From: Actinomadura craniellae
Lineage (GTDB): Bacteria; Actinomycetota; Actinomycetes; Streptosporangiales; Streptosporangiaceae
Length of the DNA stretch: 64,000 nt
NCBI RefSeq assembly: GCF_003289645.1
Contig: NZ_QLYX01000022.1
Coordinates: 1-64,000, forward strand
Reading direction: 5' to 3'
The position numbers were made by a program, and so were the translations under genes. This document shows positions 42,944 through 50,576 of the stretch, piece by piece. The notes under the pieces were generated by a model that was not told the DNA's origin, searched no databases, and saw nothing but the letters and a program-made list of their open reading frames with translations. Within the stretch, counting starts at the first letter, position 1. Each line of letters opens with the position of its first letter.

Positions 42944-43897
42944 TCAGGAACTCGCGATCTCGATGACGGTCTTGCCGCGGGCCTTGTGCCGGTGGACGTT
43001 CCGCAGCATGTCCACGGCCTCCTGGAACGGCACCAGGGCTTCGAGCCGGATCTTCAGCCGGCCGGCGTCGAACAGGTCGGCCAGGGACGCCAGCCGGGCC
43101 GCGTCGGGCTCGCTCAGCAGGTTGATGCCGCGGATCTTGCGGGCGGCGAGGGTGTCGGGGTTCAGCGAGAAGATCGTGCTGACGATCACGCCGCCGGGGC
43201 GCAGCAGGTTGACCAGCGGCTCGATGCCGGCCGGCGGGGTGACCATGTCCAGGACGGCGTCGAGGCCGTCCCGGTGCAGGGCCAGCACCTGCTCGGGGAC
43301 CGGCCCGGCGGTGTGGTCCACGATCTCCGTGGCGCCCAGTTCCCGGAGGAACCCGGCCACGTCGGAGGTCGCGGTGGCGATCACGTGCGCGCCGCGGGCG
43401 GCGGCGAACTGGACGGCCGCCTGGCCGACCCCGCCGCTCGCGCCGACGATCAGCACCCGTTGCCCGACGTCCAGCCGGGCGGCTTCGACCAGGTCGAACC
43501 CCGTGGCGCTCGCGGTCGGCACCGCGGCCGCCTGCTCGAAGAGCAGGCCCTCGGGCATGCGGGCGACCGACCCGTCCACGCCGACCACGCTGTACTCCGC
43601 GTAGCTGCCGAGCCCCCGCGCCGGGTCCTGGAACCGGCCGTAGACCCGGTCGCCCGGCATGAAGCGGGTGACGCCCTCGCCCACCGCCTCCACGACGCCC
43701 GCGCCGTCCACCCCGACGATCAGGGGGAAGCGGTGCTCCACGAGGTCCTTGAGGGCACCGTCCACGATCTTCAGGTCGTAGGGGTTGTACCCGGCGGCGT
43801 GCATCCGGACGAGGATCTCGTTCGGTCCGGGCTCCGGCTCGGGCAGGTCCACGTATTCCGGAACCGCCCCGAACCCGGATACGACGATGGCTTGCAT
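42944..43897 (-). CDS. Zinc-independent medium-chain NADPH:quinone oxidoreductase
   Basis: A 317-aa MDR enzyme from ATG 43897 (GGGGGAG before it). It has the QOR-type N-terminal domain (EPGPNEILVRMHAAGYNPYD, PLIVGVDGAGVVEAVGEGV, DRVYGRF) without zinc-ligand cysteines, and the Rossmann NADPH motif VLIVGASGGVGQAAVQFAAA. The family reduces quinones or alkenals, often in stress protection. It diverges from a VOC protein; a MerR-type promoter/operator lies between. Both genes are therefore probably induced by the same electrophile or redox signal, but the regulator is not encoded here. Confidence 0.9.
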   Translation of the reverse strand: MQAIVVSGFGAVPEYVDLPEPEPGPNEILVRMHAAGYNPYDLKIVDGALKDLVEHRFPLIVGVDGAGVVEAVGEGVTRFMPGDRVYGRFQDPARGLGSYAEYSVVGVDGSVARMPEGLLFEQAAAVPTASATGFDLVEAARLDVGQRVLIVGASGGVGQAAVQFAAARGAHVIATATSDVAGFLRELGATEIVDHTAGPVPEQVLALHRDGLDAVLDMVTPPAGIEPLVNLLRPGGVIVSTIFSLNPDTLAARKIRGINLLSEPDAARLASLADLFDAGRLKIRLEALVPFQEAVDMLRNVHRHKARGKTVIEIASS

Positions 43898-43985
43898 GGC
43901 GCTCCCCCGATGCGACCTACGGCGACAAGTCGTTACGTTGCGTTCGTCCCCGTCCGTTCTGGGGTTAATCTCCGGCCCGGCACCC

Positions 43986-44016
43986 TTGACCTCAACCTCG
44001 ATAGAGGTTGCAGGCT
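43986..44016 (+). promoter_or_regulatory. MerR-family type promoter/operator (19-bp spacer) before the VOC gene
   Basis: A -35 TTGACC (43986-43991) is followed by exactly 19 bp and a weak -10 CAGGCT (44011-44016). The spacer holds the perfect inverted repeat CAACCTC-GATA-GAGGTTG (43993-44010). An overlong 19-bp spacer filled by a dyad is the hallmark of promoters activated by MerR/SoxR-type regulators, which twist the DNA. No MerR gene is in the window. Confidence 0.6.
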
Positions 44017-44053
44017 CGTGGGTACGAATACGTTCCGCGGGAAAGGAGCCATC

Positions 44054-44431
44054 ATGGCCGTGCTGCTGGACCACATCATCGTTCCGGCCCGGAACAAGCG
44101 GGTGTCCGCGGAGTTCCTGGCCGGCATCCTCGGCGTCGAGGCCGGCGAGCAAACCGGGCCGTTCATCCCGGTGCGCACCGGGAACGGCGTCACCCTCGAC
44201 TACATGGACTCCGCCGACTTCCACTCGCACCACTGCGCGTTCCTGGTGAGCGAGGAGGAGTTCGACGACATCTTCAACCGGATCGAGAAGTCCGGCACGC
44301 GCTACTACGCCCACCCCGACGGCAGCGGGCCGAACGAGATCAACCGCCGCGACGGCGGCCGGGGCGTCTACTTCGACGACCCCGACGGCCACGCCATGGA
44401 GATCCTCACCGTCCCCTACGGCGGCTGGTGA
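44054..44431 (+). CDS. VOC-family (glyoxalase/bleomycin resistance fold) protein
   Basis: A 125-aa protein of the vicinal oxygen chelate fold. ATG 44054 follows GAAAGGAG (44041-44048). Two beta-alpha-beta-beta-beta halves are visible: LLDHIIVPARNKRVSAEFLA with GVTLDYMDSADFHSHHCAFL, and FDDIFNRIEKSGTRYYAHPD with GRGVYFDDPDGHAMEILTVP. Candidate metal ligands are H7, the H in HSHHCAF and E near EILTV. Members are glyoxalases, dioxygenases or drug-binding proteins. Sharing a MerR-type control region with a quinone oxidoreductase suggests detoxification of an electrophile or redox drug. Confidence 0.87.
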   Translation: MAVLLDHIIVPARNKRVSAEFLAGILGVEAGEQTGPFIPVRTGNGVTLDYMDSADFHSHHCAFLVSEEEFDDIFNRIEKSGTRYYAHPDGSGPNEINRRDGGRGVYFDDPDGHAMEILTVPYGGW

Positions 44432-44437
44432 CGGGGT

Positions 44438-45217
44438 TCAGCCCCGGTGCACGACGGTGGCGCGGAGTTGGGCCGACAGCGCGGCCGGGGCCGCCACCAG
44501 GGAGGGGCCGTACCAGGTCAGGTGCCGGCCGTCCACCAGCGCGACCTCGGTGCCGGGGAAGCACTCCGGCCCGTCGTCGCGGGTGAAGCGGTACGGCTCG
44601 TCGGGAAGGACGACCAGGTCGGGCCCGGCGGCCCGGATCCCCGCCAGCGGCACCTTGGGGTAGCGGTCGGCGTGGCCGGCGAACACGTTGTCGACGCCGA
44701 GCCGGGACAGGACGTCGCCGGTGAAGGTGTCCCGGCCGACGACCATCCAGGGGCGGCGCCAGATCGGCACGGCGGCCGTCCGGCGGGCGGACGGCGGCGG
44801 GGGCCAGGCCCGCTCCGCGTCGGCCAGCCAGCCGGGCTCGGGCACCCGGCAGGCCGCGGCGAGCATCCGGCGCAGCGACACCAGCGCCTCGTCCACCGTG
44901 CGGATCACCGTCACCCAGACGGGGAGGCCGGCCGCCCGCAGCGCGGCCAGGTCCGCGGGCCGGTTCTCCTCCTCGTTGGCGAGCACGACGTCGGGTCGCA
45001 GCGCCACGATCCGCTCGACGTCGGGGTTCTTGGTGCCCCGGACGCGCGGCACGTCCAGGCCGGCCGGGTGGCTGCACCAGTCGGTGGCCCCGGCGAGCAG
45101 GCCGGGCGCGGTGACCGCCACCGTCTCGGTCAGCGAGGGCACCAGCGACACCACCCGGCGCACCCGCTCCGGCACCCGGACCGCCGCCCCGGTGTCGTCC
45201 CGCACCGGCTCAGACAT
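44438..45217 (-). CDS. Cytoplasmic helical-backbone metal receptor (BtuF-like), coupled to IcmF
   Basis: A 259-aa protein of the BtuF/FhuD substrate-binding superfamily (RRVVSLVPSLTETVAVTAPG, VERIVALRPDVVLANEEENR, VFAGHADRYPKVPLAGIRAA, PDLVVLPDEPYRF). It has no signal peptide or lipobox, so it is cytoplasmic unlike transport receptors. Its ATG (45217) overlaps the IcmF stop by 8 bp (ATGTCTGA), giving tight translational coupling. BtuF binds cobalamin and IcmF uses adenosylcobalamin, so an intracellular B12-handling or -delivery role is attractive. That role is inference; some similar proteins are simply annotated as cobalamin-binding. Confidence 0.82.
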   Translation of the reverse strand: MSEPVRDDTGAAVRVPERVRRVVSLVPSLTETVAVTAPGLLAGATDWCSHPAGLDVPRVRGTKNPDVERIVALRPDVVLANEEENRPADLAALRAAGLPVWVTVIRTVDEALVSLRRMLAAACRVPEPGWLADAERAWPPPPSARRTAAVPIWRRPWMVVGRDTFTGDVLSRLGVDNVFAGHADRYPKVPLAGIRAAGPDLVVLPDEPYRFTRDDGPECFPGTEVALVDGRHLTWYGPSLVAAPAALSAQLRATVVHRG

Positions 45218-48200
45218 TGCGCCGGTACTGGCCGCCGACCTCGAAGAACGCGTCGGTGATCTGCTGCAGGGTGCAGACCCGGGCGGCGTCCATCAGCACC
45301 GCGAAGACGTTGTCCCCGCCGCGGGCGGCGTCCTTGAGGGCGGCCAGGGCCGCCTGGGCCTCCTCGGCGTGCCGGGCCCGGAAGTCACGGACCCGCTCCA
45401 GCTGGGAGCGTTTCTCCGCCTCGGTGGCCCGGGCGAGCTCCACGGTCCGGACCACGTTCTCGGCGTCCTCGGCGCGGAAGGTGTTGACGCCGATGATCGG
45501 CAGGCTGCCGTCGTGCTTGCGCCGCTCGTACAGCATGGACTCGTCCTGGATGCGGCCCCGCTGGTAGCCGGTCTCCATGGCGCCGAGCACCCCGCCGCGC
45601 TCGCTGATCCGGTCGAACTCGGCCAGCACCGCCTCCTCCACCAGGTCGGTGAGGTGGTCGACGACGTAGGAGCCCTGCAGCGGGTTCTCGTTCATCGCCA
45701 GGCCCCACTCGCGGTTGATGATGAGCTGGATGGCCAGGGCGCGGCGCACCGACTCGGCGGAGGGCGTGGTCACCGCCTCGTCGTAGGCGTTGGTGTGCAG
45801 GCTGTTGCAGTTGTCGTAGATCGCGATGAGCGCCTGCAGGGTGGTGCGGATGTCGTTGAAGTCCATCTCCTGGGCGTGCAGGGAGCGGCCCGAGGTCTGC
45901 ACGTGGTACTTCAGCTTCTGCGAGCGCTCGCCCGCCCCGTACCGCTCGCGCATGGCGACCGCCCAGATCCGGCGGGCCACCCGGCCCAGGACGGTGTACT
46001 CGGGGTCCATGCCGTTGGAGAAGAAGAACGACAGGTTCGGGGCGAAGTCGTCCACGTCCATGCCCCGGGCGAGGTACGCCTCCACGTAGGTGAACCCGTT
46101 GGCGAGGGTGAAGGCGAGCTGGCTGATGGGGTTCGCCCCGGCCTCGGCGATGTGGTAGCCGGAGATCGACACCGAGTAGAAGTTGCGCACCTGCTGGGCG
46201 ATGAACCACTCCTGGATGTCGGCCATCATCCGCAGCGAGAACTCGGTGGAGAAGATGCAGGTGTTCTGCCCCTGGTCCTCCTTGAGGATGTCGGCCTGCA
46301 CGGTCCCCCGCACGGTGGCGAGGATGCGGGCGCGGATCCCGGCGGCCTCCTCCTCGGCGGGCTCGCGGCCGTGCTCGGCGCGGAAGGCGTCCAGCGCCTG
46401 GTCCATGGCGGTGTTGAGGAAGAACGCCAGGATGGTCGGCGCCGGCCCGTTGATGGTCATCGACACCGAGGTGGTGGGGTCGGCCAGGTCGAACCCGGCG
46501 TAGAGGGCTTTCATGTCCTCCAGCGTCGCGATCGACACCCCGGAGGTGCCGACCTTGCCGTAGACGTCGGGACGCTCGTCGGGGTCCCGCCCGTACAGGG
46601 TGACCGAGTCGAACGCGGTGGACAGCCGGGTCGCCGGCTGGCCCTCCGACAGCAACTTGAAGCGGCGGTTGGTGCGGAAGGCGTCGCCCTCGCCGGCGAA
46701 CATCCGGGCCGGGTCCTCGCCGTCCCGCTTGAACGGGAAGACCCCGGCGGTGAAGGGGAAGCGGCCGGGCAGGTTCTCGGCCCGCAGGAACCGCAGCAGC
46801 TCGCCGTGGTCGACGTAGCGGGGCAGCGCCACCCGCGGGATCTTGTTGCCCGACAGCGACTCCCGGGTCAGCCGGGTGCGCAGCTCCCGGTCGCGGATCC
46901 GCACCACCTGCTCCTCGCCGGAGTAGGACTCGACGACGGCGGGCCATTCCTCGACCAGCTCGGCGCTCTCCGCCGGGACGTCCCGCCGGGCCCGCTCCAG
47001 CAGCGCCCCGACCTCCTCGGCCGCGGGGCCGGACAGCTCGGCGGCGACCTCGGCCAGCCGTTGCACCCGGCGGACGGCGTCGACCTGGCGGGCGGTCTCG
47101 GCGTGGTACCCGCGCACGGTCTCGGCGATCTCGGCGAGGTAGCGGACCCGCCTGGGCGGGATGATCTGCGCGATGCGGGTGGACGCCCTGCCCTCGACGG
47201 CGGGCAGCGCGCCCTCCTCGGCGGGCAGGCCGTGCTCGGCCAGCAGCCCCGCCAGGTGACCGTACAGCGCGGTCACCCCGTCGTCGTCGAAGGTGGCGGC
47301 ACTGGTGCCGAAGACCGGCATGTCCTCGGGGGCGGCGCCGAACGCCTCCCGGTTGCGGACCAGTTGCCGGGCCACGTCGCGCAGCGCGTCCGCGGCGCCG
47401 CGCCGCTCGAACTTGTTGATCGCCACCACGTCGGCGAAGTCGAGCATGTCGATCTTCTCCAGCTGGGACGCCGCCCCGAACTCGGGCGTCATCACGTACA
47501 GCGAGACGTCCGCGTGCGGCGTGATCCCCGCGTCGCCCTGCCCGATCCCCGGGGTCTCCAGGATCACCAGGTCGTAGCCGGCGGCCTTGCACGCGTCGAT
47601 CACGGCGTCGATGTTCTCCGGCAGTTCCCGGGCCCCGCGGGTGGCCAGGGAGCGGAAGAACACCCGGTCGCCGTCCAGGGAGTTCATCCGGATCCGGTCG
47701 CCCAGCAGGGCCCCGCCGCCGCGCCGCCGGGTGGGGTCCACCGCCAGCACCGCGACCCGCAGCTTGTCGCGCCGGTCGGTGCGCAGCCGGCGCACCAGTT
47801 CGTCGGTGAGCGACGACTTGCCCGAGCCGCCGGTTCCGGTGATGCCCAGCACCGGGATCCGCCGGGCGCCCGCCGCCTCGGCCAGCGCCCGGCGGTCGGC
47901 CGCGGCGAGCGTCCCCCCTTGCAGGCAGGTGATCGTCCGGGCCAGCGCGGTCCGCTCCCCCGCCAGCACGGCCTCCACCGGGGCGGGGTCGGCGGCCAGG
48001 TCCACGTCGCAGTCCCGGATCAGCTCGTTGATCATCCCGGGCAGGCCGAGCCGGCGGCCGTCCTCGGGGGAGAAGATCCGCACTCCGGCGCGCGACAGCC
48101 GTTCGATCTCCTCGGGGACGATGACCCCGCCACCGCCGCCGAAGACCTGCACGCGCCCCGCGCCGGCCTCGGCCAGGGCCGCGGTCAGGTACTCGAAGTA

Positions 48201-48428
48201 CTCGACGTGCCCGCCCTGGTAGGAGCTGACCGCGACGCCCTGGGCGTCCTCCTCCAGCACGGCGTCGACGACCTCGCGCACCGAGCGGTCGTGCCCGAGG
48301 TGGACGACCTCGGCGCCCTGCGACTGGAGGATGCGCCGCATGATGTTGATCGCGGCGTCGTGCCCGTCGAACAGGGCCGCGGCCGTCACGAACCGCACCG
48401 GGTGCACCGGCACGTGCAGCGAGCTCAT
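45210..48428 (-). CDS. icmF: Fused isobutyryl-CoA mutase (B12 domain, G-protein chaperone, mutase)
   Basis: A 1072-aa IcmF. ATG 48428 follows GGGGAGG. The N-terminal cobalamin-binding domain has ALFDGHDAAINIMRRIL (base-off ligand H23). A MeaI/ArgK GTPase chaperone domain has Walker A GITGTGGSGKSSLTDEL near residue 200 and VVAINKFERRGA. The C-terminal (beta/alpha)8 mutase has FPFTAGVFPFKRDGEDPARM, where methylmalonyl-CoA mutase would have Tyr-type residues, and SISGYHIAEAGANPISQLAF. It interconverts isobutyryl- and n-butyryl-CoA (or related branched acyl-CoAs), feeding valine catabolism or polyketide starter supply, with the G-domain loading and repairing B12. A MarR-type regulator diverges upstream, and the BtuF-like gene overlaps its end. 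Confidence 0.93.
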   Translation of the reverse strand: MSSLHVPVHPVRFVTAAALFDGHDAAINIMRRILQSQGAEVVHLGHDRSVREVVDAVLEEDAQGVAVSSYQGGHVEYFEYLTAALAEAGAGRVQVFGGGGGVIVPEEIERLSRAGVRIFSPEDGRRLGLPGMINELIRDCDVDLAADPAPVEAVLAGERTALARTITCLQGGTLAAADRRALAEAAGARRIPVLGITGTGGSGKSSLTDELVRRLRTDRRDKLRVAVLAVDPTRRRGGGALLGDRIRMNSLDGDRVFFRSLATRGARELPENIDAVIDACKAAGYDLVILETPGIGQGDAGITPHADVSLYVMTPEFGAASQLEKIDMLDFADVVAINKFERRGAADALRDVARQLVRNREAFGAAPEDMPVFGTSAATFDDDGVTALYGHLAGLLAEHGLPAEEGALPAVEGRASTRIAQIIPPRRVRYLAEIAETVRGYHAETARQVDAVRRVQRLAEVAAELSGPAAEEVGALLERARRDVPAESAELVEEWPAVVESYSGEEQVVRIRDRELRTRLTRESLSGNKIPRVALPRYVDHGELLRFLRAENLPGRFPFTAGVFPFKRDGEDPARMFAGEGDAFRTNRRFKLLSEGQPATRLSTAFDSVTLYGRDPDERPDVYGKVGTSGVSIATLEDMKALYAGFDLADPTTSVSMTINGPAPTILAFFLNTAMDQALDAFRAEHGREPAEEEAAGIRARILATVRGTVQADILKEDQGQNTCIFSTEFSLRMMADIQEWFIAQQVRNFYSVSISGYHIAEAGANPISQLAFTLANGFTYVEAYLARGMDVDDFAPNLSFFFSNGMDPEYTVLGRVARRIWAVAMRERYGAGERSQKLKYHVQTSGRSLHAQEMDFNDIRTTLQALIAIYDNCNSLHTNAYDEAVTTPSAESVRRALAIQLIINREWGLAMNENPLQGSYVVDHLTDLVEEAVLAEFDRISERGGVLGAMETGYQRGRIQDESMLYERRKHDGSLPIIGVNTFRAEDAENVVRTVELARATEAEKRSQLERVRDFRARHAEEAQAALAALKDAARGGDNVFAVLMDAARVCTLQQITDAFFEVGGQYRRNV

Positions 48429-48444
48429 GGGGACCTCCCCGATC

Positions 48445-48458
48445 ATTGGACGCCCAAT
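48445..48458. promoter_or_regulatory. Inverted repeat between icmF and marR genes
   Basis: ATTGG (48445-48449) and CCAAT (48454-48458) flank ACGC, 17 bp upstream of the icmF start. An AT-rich stretch (48455-48483) follows. It is a plausible MarR operator or promoter, though the arms are short. Confidence 0.4.
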
Positions 48459-48544
48459 ATTTGGCCTTCAAAGTAATTATGCCAGGTATCGCCGTCAAGC
48501 CACCGTCCGTGCAGTACGGACCGCGCTCACGTACCGTGGGGCGG

Positions 48545-49072
48545 GTGCCCAGCCCGCACTCCTTCGACCCCATCGCCGAGGCGCACCGCCAGTGGAGCGT
48601 CCGGTGGCCCGAGCACGCCGACCACATGGCGGCCGTGACCTCGGTGATGCGCGTCCAGCAACTGCTGCTCGGCCGGATCGAGGGCCTGCTCAAGCCGCAC
48701 GGGCTGACCTTCGCCGGCTACGAGGCGCTGCGCCTGCTGGCCTTCACCCGCACCGGCGCGCTGCCCATGGGGAAGATGGGCCAGCGCCTGATGGTGCACC
48801 CCGCCTCGGTCACCAACGTGATCGGCCGGCTGGAACAGCGCGGCCTCGTGCTCCGCCGCCCCTCCCCCGACGACCGGCGCATCGTCCTCGCCGAGATCAC
48901 CCCGGCGGGCCGGAGCCTGGTCGCCGAGGCCACCGAGACCCTCAACGCCGCCGACTTCGGCATGCCCGACCTCACCGCCGAGCAGGCCGCCGAGGTCACC
49001 GCCCGGCTCCGCGACGTCCGCGTCACCACCGGCGACTGCGCCCCCGTCCCGGAGCAGACCGCCCCGCGCTGA
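48545..49072 (+). CDS. MarR-family transcriptional regulator
   Basis: A 175-aa winged-helix repressor, probable GTG start at 48545 with a weak GGGGCGG. The conserved core is LLLGRIEGLLKPHGLTFAGY, EALRLLAFTRTGALPMGKMG, then the recognition helix and wing VHPASVTNVIGRLEQRGLVL and RRPSPDDRRIVLAEITPAGR. It diverges from icmF with a 116-bp gap carrying an inverted repeat, so control of icmF (and the coupled BtuF-like gene) by an acyl-CoA or acid ligand is likely. Both terminal extensions, used in dimerisation, are present. Confidence 0.9.
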   Translation: MPSPHSFDPIAEAHRQWSVRWPEHADHMAAVTSVMRVQQLLLGRIEGLLKPHGLTFAGYEALRLLAFTRTGALPMGKMGQRLMVHPASVTNVIGRLEQRGLVLRRPSPDDRRIVLAEITPAGRSLVAEATETLNAADFGMPDLTAEQAAEVTARLRDVRVTTGDCAPVPEQTAPR

Positions 49073-49153
49073 GAACGGCACCGGATACGCCATCCGTTTT
49101 GCCGGGGATAGGGCATTAATAGCGGGGCGTCCAGCACAAAATCATCGGCGTAT

Positions 49154-50476
49154 ATGCGCCGAAGAACGTACCCTCAAGTCATGCGGGAACCATTGGGCAG
49201 ACGCCGGTTAATGATCGCCGCGGCGCTGGGCGCGCTCGCCGGCTGCACCGAAGCGGCGCCCCCCGCCGGCGGCCCCGCACGCCCGGCCAGGATCAGGTGG
49301 TTCGCCAGCTCGATCACCGACAGCCGGCAGGACCTCCGGGAACCCCTGGTCAACGCGTTCCAGCGGGCCCACCCGCTGATCAGGATCGAAGTGGTCTCCG
49401 GGCCGATGAACACCGACGAAAAGCGCTCCTGGATACGCGACACCATCGCCAGGAAAGGCCACGACCTTCCCCCGGACGTCTATCTGGGTGACATCATCTG
49501 GCCCGCCGAGTTCGCCGCGAACCACCTGGCGGCACCCCTCGACCGGCACTTCCCCCCGTCCTTTTGGAACAGGTTCCCCCAGGAGCTGGTCGCGGCCACC
49601 GTGTACGGCGGGAAAAGCTATTCCGTCCCCTTCTTCGCCGACCAGAGCGTCCTGATGTACCGCAAGGACCTGCTGGCCGAGGCGGGTGCGGACGGCCCGC
49701 CGCGCACCTGGGAGGAACTGTCCGAGCTCGCCCGCCGGCTCGTCCGCGAGGGGCGGGTGGAGCACGGTTTCGTCTGGCAGGGGGTGGCCTACGAGGGGCT
49801 GATGTGCGTCTGGGCGGAGTTCGCGGCGCACGCCCGGGCCGAGATGGCGCTCTCGCCCGCCGGCACGGGGCTGCGCGTCGACTCCCCCGAGGCGCTGGAC
49901 GCGCTGCGGTTCATGCGCCGGATGCTGACCGACGGGACGTCACCCGCGGCCGTGACCACCTTCCGGGAAACGCAGGCGCTCCAGGTCTTCGAGTCCGGCC
50001 AGGCGGCCTTCCTGCGCACCTGGAACCCCGAGATCTCCGAGCTGAACCTTCCGGTCCGCGGCAAGGTCGGCGTCGCGCCGCTGCCCACCTTCGACGGGCG
50101 GCCGGAGTCCCGGGCGTCGGTCGTGGGCGGCTGGAGCCTCTTCGTCAACCCGCGCACCGAGCACTTGGACGAGGTGCGCGCCTTCATCGACTGGATCACC
50201 GACTTCCCGGCGCAGTACACGGTCGCCCAGTACTCGAAGATCCCCGTCAACGCCGCGGTCCGCGCGGACGCGATCGTCAGGGGCAACCCCGCGCTCGCCG
50301 CGACCACCGCGAGCCGTCCGGTCCGCCGCCCCGCGTCCACCCCGCGGTACCCGCAGGTGAGCCAGATCGTCTACACGGAGATCCACCGCGCGCTGACCGG
50401 CGCCGTGCCGCCGGAGCGGGCCCTGCGCGAGGCGCAGCGGCGGATCGACCGGCTCCTCCCGGCGACCGCCCCGTAA
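49154..50476 (+). CDS. Extracellular solute-binding lipoprotein (sugar ABC type), orphan
   Basis: A protein of about 440 aa of the family 1 solute-binding fold. Its N-terminus is a lipoprotein signal (RRR, hydrophobic LMIAAALGALAG, then the lipobox cysteine in LAGC). Characteristic blocks are FQRAHPLIRIEVVSGP, LPPDVYLGDIIWPAEFAANH, SYSVPFFADQSVLMYRKDLL, PRTWEELSELARRLVREG and VGVAPLPTFDGRPESRASVV. The start could be 49154 or ATG 49181; neither has a clear ribosome site. No permease or ATPase gene is adjacent. It may serve a transporter elsewhere, or act as a sensor. The gene ends next to a tandem duplication of the neighbouring nSTAND gene's tail. Confidence 0.85.
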   Translation: MRRRTYPQVMREPLGRRRLMIAAALGALAGCTEAAPPAGGPARPARIRWFASSITDSRQDLREPLVNAFQRAHPLIRIEVVSGPMNTDEKRSWIRDTIARKGHDLPPDVYLGDIIWPAEFAANHLAAPLDRHFPPSFWNRFPQELVAATVYGGKSYSVPFFADQSVLMYRKDLLAEAGADGPPRTWEELSELARRLVREGRVEHGFVWQGVAYEGLMCVWAEFAAHARAEMALSPAGTGLRVDSPEALDALRFMRRMLTDGTSPAAVTTFRETQALQVFESGQAAFLRTWNPEISELNLPVRGKVGVAPLPTFDGRPESRASVVGGWSLFVNPRTEHLDEVRAFIDWITDFPAQYTVAQYSKIPVNAAVRADAIVRGNPALAATTASRPVRRPASTPRYPQVSQIVYTEIHRALTGAVPPERALREAQRRIDRLLPATAP

Positions 50477-50481
50477 CGCCG

Positions 50482-50576
50482 CACGGGCACGGCCCCGAAA
50501 GGCCCGCGCACGTGGCGGGCCCATGACGCCTCACGGGCACGGCTCCGGCAGGCCCCGCGGCACGTGGCGGGCCCAT
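50482..50576. repeat. Tandem duplication of the 3' end of the nSTAND/WD40 gene
   Basis: The segment 50532-50576, which encodes the last residues of the nSTAND protein (minus strand), is repeated imperfectly at 50482-50524, just beyond its stop codon. Both start CACGGGCACGGC and end GGCGGGCCCAT on the plus strand, 50 bp apart. The copy lies in the 54-bp gap between two convergent genes and would be a non-coding relic. Confidence 0.55.
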
